From an uncultured Eubacterium sp. (GTDB lineage Bacteria > Bacillota > Clostridia > Lachnospirales > Lachnospiraceae), in assembly GCA_910584065.1 (NCBI GenBank), contig CAJTZN010000012.1, forward strand, positions 12,281-76,280: 64,000 nucleotides of DNA, given 5' to 3'. Every line of letters starts with the position of its first letter. Within the stretch, counting starts at the first letter, position 1. The notes beneath the pieces were generated by a model, which searched no databases, was not told the DNA's origin, and saw only the letters and a program-made list of their open reading frames with translations. The position numbers were made by a program, and so were the translations under genes. Shown piece by piece: positions 32,994 through 41,184 of the stretch.

Positions 32994-35693
32994 ATGATGA
33001 AAAGAAAATGGCAATCATTACAGCAGACATTGTTTGGCAGTGATCTTGATCTTTGGGAAAAGACGGTCCGCATCGTATTATTACTCGTCTTTTTTACTTC
33101 GTGTATCGGTTTGTTCCGCTTTCTGCGCGGGATGGACTGGCGTATGTTTTATGTGCGGTTGGCGATGGCCATCGTATCGGGGGTTGCGCTAAAACTGGCG
33201 ATCAAAGATCACAAATCCAAGCAGGCGTCGTGGCTGATCGTCGTGGTGTCGAACGTATTCCTGTATCCGATGATATTTGTCCTTGCCGGCGGCGTAAATT
33301 CGGGCACGCCGCTCTGTTTTGTGATGGGATTTGTATGCGTTTTCCTGTTTTTTAAGGGAAAAGAATTTGTCGCGGCATTTATTCTCTCGGTGGCGGGCTG
33401 CGTGGCGGCCTTTTATATCGCTTACCACTATCCGCAGATCGCGGGAGCCAGTCCGCAGCGTCTGTTGAACCATATGGATACCTTTGGCACGATAATGATC
33501 ACGAGTTGTTTTGTCGGCATCATGAACCGGCTTCAGACGTTGACGTATGACCGGGAAAAGAGGCGGGCGGAGAGACAGAAAGAGGAACTGGAGCAGATGG
33601 CCCGCTCGAAAGATAACTTTTTTGCCAATATGAGCCATGAGATCCGCACCCCGATCAACACGATCATCGGATTGAACGAGATGACGCTGCGGGAGGATAT
33701 TTCAGAGGAAATCGCGGAAAACGCGATCAACATACAAAACGCCAGTAAGATGCTGCTGACGACGATCAACGACATCCTCGATCTCTCGAAACTGGAATCG
33801 GGGAAAATGGAGATCGTGCCGACGCAGTACGAGATCAGCGGGATGTTCAGCGACCTCGTGAACCTCATCTGGATCCGGGCGCATCAGAAGGAACTTGAAT
33901 TTAAAGTGGACATCGACCCGAACATTCCGTCGATGTTATACGGCGACGAGGTGCGGATCAAGCAGGTCGTTACGAATATGCTGACGAATGCGGTCAAATA
34001 TACGGATGCTGGTTCCATTACGCTGTCGGCGCAGGCGGAGCGCCTGTCCCCGGTTACGATCCTGCTCCGCATTTCCGTCAAGGATACGGGGAAAGGGATC
34101 CGCAAGGACAGTCTCGACGACCTGTTCCGTTCGTTTAAGCGTGTGGACGAGACGGTGAACCGGAATATCGAGGGCACCGGACTCGGACTCAGCATCTCCA
34201 AACAGCTTTTGGAAATGATGGGCGGCCGGATCTATGTGGACAGCGTCTACCACAAGGGGTCTACGTTTACGATAGAATTGCAGCAGGATATCGTGAATTC
34301 GCGGCCGATCGGCGTCATTGACTTTGCCGCCCAGAAGCAGATCAGCAACCGTGCCGCATACAGACAGAAGTTTATGGCGCCGGATGCCAGGGTGCTCGTC
34401 GTAGATGACAACGACATGAACCGCATGGTGGCAGTCAAGTTGCTGAGAGCTACAAAAGTCCGGGTGGATACGGTGGGAAGCGGCAGGGAGTGCCTGAATA
34501 AAACGGCATCAGAAGGGTATCATGTCATCCTGATGGATCATATGATGCCGGAAATGGACGGCGAGGAGACGCTGCATGCGATCCGTGCCCAGACGAAAGG
34601 ATACTGCCAGAAAACGCCGGTGATCGCGCTGACAGCCAACGTTATGGCCAATGCGGATCAGATCTATCGGGAAATGGGATTTGACGGCTACCTGGCGAAG
34701 CCGATCAACACCGCACTTTTGGAGGCTGCGCTCATGAAGTACCTGCCGCCGGACCTGATCGAATTTACGTCCGATGAAGCGGAAATGTCGGACGCCGAGG
34801 AACTTGACGGACTCAATCAGGTGAAGAGCGCGAGAAAGCGGAAGATCGCGGTGACGGCCGACTGTATCTGCGATCTGCCGGAACAGCTGCTCCGCAAATA
34901 CCAGATCCGCCTGATGTACTGCTACGTACATACAAAAGAAGGACGATTTTGTGATATTTCAGAGGTATCTTCTGACAGCCTGCTGGAATACTTAAAGATA
35001 GAGGGAAATTACGCGCATTCTTCCACGGCGCCCCCTGAGGAGTATGAATATTTCTTTGCCGATACACTGGCGACGGCGGAGCAGGTCATACATATTACGG
35101 CGACGACCGATCTTAGCGGCGCCTATCCGGACGCGCTGCAGGCAAGTAAGAGCTTTGATAATGTGACAGTCGTAGATTCCGGCCATATCAGCAGCGGCCA
35201 CGGTCTCATGGTGTTATACGCGGCAAAGATGGCGGAAGAGGGAAGAAGCGTGAAAGAGATCTGCAGCGCGCTTGACAAGTTCGGTGAGTATGTGTGTTCC
35301 AACTTTCTCATTCCGGGCACGGATTCGATGTACCGAAACGGGAAAGTCAGCGGCGTCGTTCATAAGATCAGTACGGCGCTGCGGCTGCATCCGGTTTTGT
35401 ACATGAACCACAACCGATTGAAAGTGTGGCACATCGAGATCGGAAATATGAAGCGGGCCAGCCGGCGATATGTGAGAAAACTTTTGCGGCGGAGGGAACA
35501 GATCGATACGCGCGTCCTGTTTCTGACGTATGCGGGCTGCAGTGTGCGGCAGCTGGATGAACTGCTGGAGGAAGTGCAAAAATATATCGGCTTTCAGAAT
35601 ATTTTCCTGCAGAAGGCATCGGCTACGGTATCCAGTAACTGCGGCGTGGGAACATTTGGCCTTATCTTTATAAGATTAAATGATCTGGAGTAA
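32994..35693 (+). CDS. Hybrid sensor histidine kinase fused to a C-terminal DegV domain
   Basis: 899 residues. The N-terminus has about six membrane segments (residues 22-180), then a helix and HisKA with NMSHEIRTPINTI (His 215). HATPase_c follows (NMLTNAVKY, DTGKGI, GTGLGLSI), then a receiver with VLVVDDNDMN and Asp 515 in ILMDHMMPEMDG. Residues about 617-899 are a DegV domain: KIAVTADCICDLPEQLL, the substrate-loop STAPPEEYEY, HITATTDLSGAY, VVDSGHISSGHG and KVSGVVHKISTALRLHPVL. DegV/FakB proteins bind fatty acids and serve fatty-acid kinase. I know no standard kinase with this tail, so the fusion suggests lipid sensing. There is no Hpt domain; the neighbour's Hpt may serve both. ATG 32994 lies 7 bases after the previous stop. 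Confidence 0.88.
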   Translation: MMKRKWQSLQQTLFGSDLDLWEKTVRIVLLLVFFTSCIGLFRFLRGMDWRMFYVRLAMAIVSGVALKLAIKDHKSKQASWLIVVVSNVFLYPMIFVLAGGVNSGTPLCFVMGFVCVFLFFKGKEFVAAFILSVAGCVAAFYIAYHYPQIAGASPQRLLNHMDTFGTIMITSCFVGIMNRLQTLTYDREKRRAERQKEELEQMARSKDNFFANMSHEIRTPINTIIGLNEMTLREDISEEIAENAINIQNASKMLLTTINDILDLSKLESGKMEIVPTQYEISGMFSDLVNLIWIRAHQKELEFKVDIDPNIPSMLYGDEVRIKQVVTNMLTNAVKYTDAGSITLSAQAERLSPVTILLRISVKDTGKGIRKDSLDDLFRSFKRVDETVNRNIEGTGLGLSISKQLLEMMGGRIYVDSVYHKGSTFTIELQQDIVNSRPIGVIDFAAQKQISNRAAYRQKFMAPDARVLVVDDNDMNRMVAVKLLRATKVRVDTVGSGRECLNKTASEGYHVILMDHMMPEMDGEETLHAIRAQTKGYCQKTPVIALTANVMANADQIYREMGFDGYLAKPINTALLEAALMKYLPPDLIEFTSDEAEMSDAEELDGLNQVKSARKRKIAVTADCICDLPEQLLRKYQIRLMYCYVHTKEGRFCDISEVSSDSLLEYLKIEGNYAHSSTAPPEEYEYFFADTLATAEQVIHITATTDLSGAYPDALQASKSFDNVTVVDSGHISSGHGLMVLYAAKMAEEGRSVKEICSALDKFGEYVCSNFLIPGTDSMYRNGKVSGVVHKISTALRLHPVLYMNHNRLKVWHIEIGNMKRASRRYVRKLLRRREQIDTRVLFLTYAGCSVRQLDELLEEVQKYIGFQNIFLQKASATVSSNCGVGTFGLIFIRLNDLE

Positions 35694-35751
35694 AGAGTAA
35701 AATGAAACATTCCCGGAGTAAACCGTACCGGGAAGGAAATGAGGAAAGAGA

Positions 35752-36771
35752 ATGAAAGAAAAACTTGAAAAAATCATGCAGGATGCCCTGGCTCAGATCG
35801 AGCAGACCCAGGGACTGGAAAAACTTAACGACATACGGGTTGCTTTTCTCGGAAAGAAAGGCGAGCTGACGAGCGTTCTCAAATCCATGAAGGATGTGGC
35901 GCCGGAAGACCGGCCGAAAGTCGGCCAGCTCGTCAATGAGGCGCGAAAGGATATCGAGACGAGGCTGGAAGCGAAGAAAGCGGCCTTTGCCAAGGCGCTG
36001 CGCGAGGAAAAAATGAAGGCGGAAGTGATCGACGTCACGCTGCCGGGCCGCAAACCGGAGATGGGACACCGCCACCCGAACACGATCGCCCTGGAAGAGG
36101 TGGAAAAAGTATTTATCGGTATGGGCTATGAGGTTGTGGAAGGACCGGAAGTAGAATATGATTATTATAACTTTGAAGCGCTGAACATTCCGGCGAACCA
36201 TCCGGCGAAGGATGAACAGGATACGTTTTATATCAACGATGATTTCCTGCTGCGCACGCAGACATCTTCGGTTCAGGTCCGCGTGATGGAGGAGGGAAAG
36301 CTGCCGATCCGCATGATCGCGCCGGGTAGGGTATTCCGTTCCGATGAGGTCGATGCCACCCATTCGCCGTCATTCCATCAGGTCGAGGGACTCGTCATCG
36401 ACAAGCACATCACATTCGCGGATCTGAAGGGGACGCTCGAAGTGTTTGCCAGGGCGTTATTTGGGGAACAGACGAAAGTTAAATTCCGCCCCCACCATTT
36501 CCCGTTCACGGAGCCGAGCGCAGAGATGGATGTGACATGTTTTAAATGCGGCGGAAAAGGATGCCGCTTCTGTAAAGGAGAGGGCTGGATCGAGATACTT
36601 GGATGCGGCATGGTACATCCGCATGTATTGGAAATGAGTAAGATCGACCCGGATGAATATACGGGATTCGCATTTGGTGTCGGGTTGGAGCGCATCGCGC
36701 TTTTGAAATATGAGATCGACGACATGAGACTTCTTTATGAGAATGATAAACGCTTTTTAGAACAATTTTAG
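35752..36771 (+). CDS. pheS: Phenylalanyl-tRNA synthetase alpha subunit
   Basis: Catalytic subunit of the (alpha-beta)2 enzyme that charges tRNA-Phe. The 339 residues match PheS: a coiled N-terminal domain (EKIMQDALAQIEQTQGL), GRKPEMGHRHPNTIALEE, motif 2 (RVFRSDEVDATHSPSFHQVEG), HFPFTEPSAEMDVTC and the final GFAFGVGLERIALLKYEIDD. A cysteine cluster (CFKCGGKGCRFCKGEGW) is common in clostridial PheS. GGAAAGAG precedes ATG 35752. The 58-base leader is too short for a T-box. pheT follows 10 bases later. Confidence 0.97.
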   Translation: MKEKLEKIMQDALAQIEQTQGLEKLNDIRVAFLGKKGELTSVLKSMKDVAPEDRPKVGQLVNEARKDIETRLEAKKAAFAKALREEKMKAEVIDVTLPGRKPEMGHRHPNTIALEEVEKVFIGMGYEVVEGPEVEYDYYNFEALNIPANHPAKDEQDTFYINDDFLLRTQTSSVQVRVMEEGKLPIRMIAPGRVFRSDEVDATHSPSFHQVEGLVIDKHITFADLKGTLEVFARALFGEQTKVKFRPHHFPFTEPSAEMDVTCFKCGGKGCRFCKGEGWIEILGCGMVHPHVLEMSKIDPDEYTGFAFGVGLERIALLKYEIDDMRLLYENDKRFLEQF

Positions 36772-36781
36772 GAGGGAAACA

Positions 36782-39223
36782 ATGAATACACCATTATCAT
36801 GGATCAAAGCCTACGTTCCGGAGCTGGACTGTACGGAAAAGGAGTACATGGACGCGATGACCCTTTCCGGCACGAAGGTGGAAGGATTTGAAAAATTTGA
36901 CGCCGATCTGGATAAGATCGTTGTGGGAAAAATAGAGGAGATCAAAAAACATCCCGATGCGGATAAACTCGTCGTGTGCCAGGTGGCCATTGACAGCGAG
37001 GGACATACGGTGCAGATCGTGACCGGCGCGCCCAATGTAGAGGAGGGGCAGAAAGTTCCTGTCGTTCTCGAGGGGGGACGTGTCGCCGGCGGCCATGACG
37101 GCTCGAAGACGCCGGGCGGCATTAAGATCAAGAAGGGAAAACTGCGCGGCGTGGAATCGTTTGGCATGATGTGTTCCATCGAGGAACTGGGATCGTCAAG
37201 GGATTTTTACCCCGACGCGCCGGAAGACGGGATTTATATTTTGAGTGACAACCCCGAATACAAAGAGGCGCCGGTCGGAAGTGACGCCATCGAGCTGCTC
37301 GGCCTGCGGGATGCGAATGTTGAGTATGAAGTCACGTCAAACCGCGTGGACTGTTTCGGCGTGATCGGCATTGCCAGGGAGGCGGCAGCCACGTTTCGCA
37401 AGCCGTTCTGCCCGCCGGTCGTGACCGAAGTGGGAAATGACGAAAAGACAGAGGATTATATTTCCGTTGACATCGAAAATGAAAAGCTGTGCTCGCGCTA
37501 TGTGGCGCGCGTCGTAAAGGACATCCGTCTGGCCCCGTCGCCGGAGTGGATGCAGCGGCGTCTGGCGGTCTGCGGGATCCGGCCGATCAATAATATCGTG
37601 GACATTACGAATTACGTGATGGAGGAATATTCGCAGCCGATGCACGCCTACGACCTCGATACGATCGCCGGACAAAAGATCGTGGTGCGCAACGCGAAAG
37701 CCGGTGAAAAATTCACGACGCTTGACGGGCAGGAGAGGGAGCTGGACGACTCGATCCTCATGATCTGCGACGGCGAGAAAGCGGTCGGTATCGCCGGCAT
37801 CATGGGGGGAGAAAATTCGAAAATAACGGACGACGTAAAGACGATGCTGTTTGAGGCCGCCTGCTTTGACGGCACGAATATCCGTCTTTCCGGTAAGAAA
37901 CTGGGGATGCGCACCGACGCCCAGGCTAAATTTGAAAAAGGACTTGACCCCAACACGACGCGCGAGGCGATGGACCGCGCCTGCCAGCTGATCGAGGAAC
38001 TCGGCGCCGGCACGGTAGTCGGCGGCTGTGTGGACGTCTATCCGAACGAGAGGAAGGAAGAGACCGTTGCCTATGATCCGGACCGCATCAATGACCTTCT
38101 CGGCACCGAGATCAGCGAAGACGAGATGATTTCGTATTTTGAGATGGTCGGACTCGGCGTAGACCGCGGGGCCAGGATCGTTCATGTGCCGACGTGGCGG
38201 CAGGATGTACACTGTCTGGCGGATCTGGCAGAGGAGGTCGCGCGCTTTTTCGGCTATGATAAGATTCCGGCCACGCTTCCGAGCGGAGAGGCGACGATGG
38301 GCAAATTGTCCGCTCAGACGGTCATCGAAAATATCGCGAGAAATGTCGTGGAGCAGGCCGGATTCAGCGAGGGCATGAGTTATTCTTTCGAGAGTCCGAA
38401 AGTATTTGATAAACTGCGGATACCGGAAGAGAGCGAGATGAGAAAGACGATCTTGATCTCGAATCCTTTAGGAGAGGATTACAGTATCATGCGGACGACG
38501 CCGTTAAACGGTATGCTCACGTCGCTGTCAACGAACTACAACAGGCGGAATAAAGATGTGCGCCTCTATGAACTGGCGAAGATCTATCTGCCGAAATCCC
38601 TGCCGTTAAAGGAGCTGCCGGACGAGAGGATGCAGCTGACGCTCGGTATGTACGGAGCGGGTGATTTCTTTGATATGAAAGGCGTCGTGGAAGGCGTTTT
38701 GGATAAACTGGGGATCCGGCGCGGCATCTGTTTTACACCGGAAGCCGACCGTCCGTATCTCCATCCGGGCCGCAAGGCCGATGTGTCGGTCGGCGCGGAA
38801 ACGATCGGTTATCTCGGCGAGGTGCATCCGGATGTGCTCGACGAATACGGGATCGGGACGAAAGCGTACGTGGCCGTGCTCGATGTGGAGCGGCTGACCG
38901 GACTTTCGGATTTTGACGTTAAATATAAGGGCGTGGCAAAATTCCCGGCCATTACGAGGGATATTTCCCTGGTGATGAAAAAGAATGTCCTCGCCGGAAG
39001 CGTGGAGGAAGTGATCCGCAAAAACGGCGGAAGTCTGCTGGAAAGCTATCAGTTGTTCGATGTGTACGAGGGCGAACAGCTCGGACAGGATGAGAAATCG
39101 CTGGCGTACTCCATCCGTTTCCGCGCGGCCGACCGCACGCTGGAGGACAAAGATGTAACCGAAGTCATGGATAATATACTGAAGAAAATGGAAGTATTAG
39201 GAGTGACGATCCGAAAAGCATAA
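36782..39223 (+). CDS. pheT: Phenylalanyl-tRNA synthetase beta subunit
   Basis: 813 residues, the usual length. The order is an N-terminal tRNA-binding OB-fold (DKIVVGKIEEIKKHPDADKL, VTGAPNV), the B3/4 editing domain (VTSNRVDCFGVIGIAREA, EEYSQPMHAYD, GIAGIMGG), the B5 domain (PDRINDLLGTEIS), a catalytic-like core (DLAEEVARFFGYDKIPATLP, SNPLGEDYSIMRTT) and a C-terminal anticodon-binding FDX-ACB domain (KFPAITRDISLVM, ending KKMEVLGVTIRKA). Start ATG 36782 has AGGAGGG. It is co-transcribed with pheS. Confidence 0.97.
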   Translation: MNTPLSWIKAYVPELDCTEKEYMDAMTLSGTKVEGFEKFDADLDKIVVGKIEEIKKHPDADKLVVCQVAIDSEGHTVQIVTGAPNVEEGQKVPVVLEGGRVAGGHDGSKTPGGIKIKKGKLRGVESFGMMCSIEELGSSRDFYPDAPEDGIYILSDNPEYKEAPVGSDAIELLGLRDANVEYEVTSNRVDCFGVIGIAREAAATFRKPFCPPVVTEVGNDEKTEDYISVDIENEKLCSRYVARVVKDIRLAPSPEWMQRRLAVCGIRPINNIVDITNYVMEEYSQPMHAYDLDTIAGQKIVVRNAKAGEKFTTLDGQERELDDSILMICDGEKAVGIAGIMGGENSKITDDVKTMLFEAACFDGTNIRLSGKKLGMRTDAQAKFEKGLDPNTTREAMDRACQLIEELGAGTVVGGCVDVYPNERKEETVAYDPDRINDLLGTEISEDEMISYFEMVGLGVDRGARIVHVPTWRQDVHCLADLAEEVARFFGYDKIPATLPSGEATMGKLSAQTVIENIARNVVEQAGFSEGMSYSFESPKVFDKLRIPEESEMRKTILISNPLGEDYSIMRTTPLNGMLTSLSTNYNRRNKDVRLYELAKIYLPKSLPLKELPDERMQLTLGMYGAGDFFDMKGVVEGVLDKLGIRRGICFTPEADRPYLHPGRKADVSVGAETIGYLGEVHPDVLDEYGIGTKAYVAVLDVERLTGLSDFDVKYKGVAKFPAITRDISLVMKKNVLAGSVEEVIRKNGGSLLESYQLFDVYEGEQLGQDEKSLAYSIRFRAADRTLEDKDVTEVMDNILKKMEVLGVTIRKA

Positions 39224-39245
39224 AAGGCGAACGGGAGGTCTTGCT

Positions 39246-39737
39246 GTGAGAAAGCTAATTCGCAATATGCTGGCACTTGCTTTTGTTGGTTATATGATCC
39301 TGCTTATTTATTTCCTGTTTTTCAGTGAAGAATATGGACGCACGACACATTTTCTGAATTACCAGTATAATTTCACTCCGTTCCGCGAGATCGCCCGGTT
39401 CATCAAATACCGGGAGATCCTGGGGACGGAGGCGTTTATGATCAATATCGTGGGAAACATCGTTGTTTTCATGCCCTTTGGATTTTTTATCCCGGGATTG
39501 GAAAAGAGGAAGCTGGGTCCGTTTTTAAATTTTTTAAAAATTACGGGATTCGGTTTTTTATTCAGCCTGACGGTGGAAACGGCACAGCTCGTGTCCAAAG
39601 TAGGATGTTTTGATGTGGACGACCTGATCCTGAACACGGTAGGCGTGGCGCTCGGCTGTGTGTGCTACAGCATCTGCCGCGGTATGCTCACATGGTACCG
39701 GAAAAAGAGAACTCGTAAGGAAAGGGAGAAAAAATGA
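39246..39737 (+). CDS. VanZ family membrane protein
   Basis: 163 residues with four hydrophobic segments. The VanZ signatures are clear: NFTPFREI, NIVGNIVVFMPFGFFIPGL, FLFSLTVETAQLVSKVG and the acidic FDVDDLILNTVGVALG. VanZ of Tn1546 gives low teicoplanin resistance by an unknown mechanism. The many chromosomal homologues have no proven role and no resistance should be inferred. GTG 39246 is preceded by GGGAGG. Its TGA overlaps the ATG of the next gene. Confidence 0.88.
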   Translation: MRKLIRNMLALAFVGYMILLIYFLFFSEEYGRTTHFLNYQYNFTPFREIARFIKYREILGTEAFMINIVGNIVVFMPFGFFIPGLEKRKLGPFLNFLKITGFGFLFSLTVETAQLVSKVGCFDVDDLILNTVGVALGCVCYSICRGMLTWYRKKRTRKEREKK

Positions 39738-40069
39738 GGGTAAATATACGGATTGGAAAGAGGCGGAAGATACAATTTACGGACAAAAAACACCCGTTTA
39801 TCGGCATTGTATCCATGCTGATCGCTGTTTTATCGCTGGTCTTTATCATGGCGCTGTTTGTCTGTTCCAGTATGGAAAAGGGGCGGGGCGGCATCCAGTA
39901 CGGGTATCTGGGGATCGTGAATTTAGTGTTATCCGTAGTCGGTTTTATATTGTCGCTGCGATGTTACAAAAAAGAGGATATCTATATGACATGTCCGGCC
40001 ATCGGGTCCGTACTAAATGGAATCATCATTATTTTGTATTTGATCCTGTATTTTCAAGGCGCATTATAA
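39734..40069 (+). CDS. Small membrane protein (probably DUF6142 family)
   Basis: 111 residues. A basic N-terminus (MRVNIRIGKRRKIQF) is followed by three hydrophobic helices (GIVSMLIAVLSLVFIMALFV, LGIVNLVLSVVGFILSL and SVLNGIIIILYLILYF). It looks like the small DUF6142 membrane family of Lachnospiraceae, function unknown; the family call is from memory. The start codon overlaps the VanZ stop (ATGA), so the two are translationally coupled. A bidirectional hairpin follows the stop. Confidence 0.65.
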   Translation: MRVNIRIGKRRKIQFTDKKHPFIGIVSMLIAVLSLVFIMALFVCSSMEKGRGGIQYGYLGIVNLVLSVVGFILSLRCYKKEDIYMTCPAIGSVLNGIIIILYLILYFQGAL

Positions 40070-40074
40070 AGGCG

Positions 40075-40100
40075 AAGGCGCCCTGCAGGGGCGCCTTTTG
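40075..40100. terminator. Hairpin terminator between convergent genes
   Basis: AAGGCGCCC and GGGCGCCTT pair around TGCAG, followed by TT and a T-rich stretch. It could stop transcription from both sides. A second small GCGCC/GGCGC palindrome follows near 40110-40125. Confidence 0.75.
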
Positions 40101-40147
40101 CTCTTTATCATGCGCCTTCGGCGCCCTGCCATTCCGTAATGCGCCGT

Positions 40148-40972
40148 TCATTCTTTCGGCTCGAGTGTCTGGATCCGTTTGGATATTTTTATTTTCTTAA
40201 AACATTCTTTATACTCCTCGCTGGATAGTTCTTCGAGGTAATTCACGGGAAACCGCTTGTCATATCCTTTGCGGATCAGGGTGGAGGCGGCTTTGTTATA
40301 GGCGACGGCCGCTTCGGTTTCGGTTTCATAGCGGCCGACGATGAACTCACCCCGCAGATGGATCCTCGTCTCATAAATCATTTTTCCCTTGTGCTGTTTG
40401 CGCAATACGCCGTGATAGCGGTTGATGATTTCAATATTTTCATAACGGAAGTCCCGTTTGTCCCCGTTGACGAACAGAAAATCCCGTCCGGCGACACCGT
40501 AATTTTTAATCCCGTAGCGGGACAGGATATTGATCTGCATGCCGTAATCGCTGACGAACAGATGACCGCCGCGGCGTATGATCGAATGGGTGGAATAGTA
40601 AAACAGGTCGTCTATATCGAAAATGTAGTAATCGTCGGGGGCAAAATAGTAGTGAAAATAATTTTTCCGCATATAGATCGGTGTTTTGATGTAAATCCCG
40701 TTGTCGCGGAAATTGATGAGAGTCACCCATTTCGGAAAAGGGAGCGCGGGGGAGCGGTGTTTGACGTTTTCATCTTTGAGAGAGGGGGGGAGATAGGAAT
40801 CCAGGGAGCGGCAGGGGTCGTGAAGAATGCCGTCCGCTTCGGCGTATGCGCGCGCGGCGGCCGTTTCGGTCGGGAAACTTCCCAGGCTGATATGTTTGTT
40901 TTGGAAGGTGATAGAACTGCGGTAATAGGGAGTCCCGTCCTTTTTTGTGGCGGCATACACACCTTTTTTCAT
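40148..40972 (-). CDS. Protein with two AP2-like DNA-binding domains flanking an HNH-like middle
   Basis: 274 residues. The N-terminus (MKKGVYAATKKDGTPYYRSS, then GSFPTETAAARAYAEADG) and the C-terminus (YHGVLRKQHKGKMIYETRIH, then GRYETETEAAVAYNKAAS) are two copies of an AP2/ERF-like fold. The middle carries GRDFLFVNGDKRDFRYENIE, resembling the asparagine-rich end of HNH homing endonucleases, but I do not see a complete HNH histidine-asparagine-histidine set. Bacterial AP2 proteins are mostly phage or mobile-intron endonucleases; this may be a domesticated regulator. I chose ATG at 40972 because it begins at the AP2 domain. The open frame upstream (to 41152) reads hydrophobic, unrelated residues. 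Confidence 0.72.
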   Translation of the reverse strand: MKKGVYAATKKDGTPYYRSSITFQNKHISLGSFPTETAAARAYAEADGILHDPCRSLDSYLPPSLKDENVKHRSPALPFPKWVTLINFRDNGIYIKTPIYMRKNYFHYYFAPDDYYIFDIDDLFYYSTHSIIRRGGHLFVSDYGMQINILSRYGIKNYGVAGRDFLFVNGDKRDFRYENIEIINRYHGVLRKQHKGKMIYETRIHLRGEFIVGRYETETEAAVAYNKAASTLIRKGYDKRFPVNYLEELSSEEYKECFKKIKISKRIQTLEPKE

Positions 40973-41074
40973 TTTGTTCCACCATCCTTTTTGTATGTTG
41001 TCTGCGTATGGACTTTTGCCCGTGCCCTGTTTGAAGTATAACAAAAAAACAGGCTGGACACAAGAGAAAACTTG

Positions 41075-41103
41075 TTGCTTTAGGGGTAAAGATATGATAA
41101 AAT
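41075..41103 (+). promoter_or_regulatory. Promoter of the vWA-chemoreceptor-GH43 gene group
   Basis: TTGCTT, a 17-base spacer, then TAAAAT, about 80 bases before the start codon. It overlaps no other gene once the AP2 gene is started at 40972. Confidence 0.6.
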
Positions 41104-41184
41104 AAAGAGTAACGAATCTACATATGAAAAAAATTTCAGGGACAGAAATCATATTGTTTTTTTGGAAAGGTTCAGGTGAATATT

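Noticed and set aside
35694..35751. T-box riboswitch before pheS
   Set aside because: The leader is only 58 bases with one short CCCGG/CCGGG pair and no T-box sequence. The gap before ileS is even shorter.
37337..38212. 291-codon minus-strand frame inside pheT
   Set aside because: It is an antisense shadow of a full-length PheT with no motif of its own.
39246..39737. Glycopeptide resistance gene
   Set aside because: VanZ-like proteins are common chromosomal genes in this group and no vanHAX or regulator is nearby.
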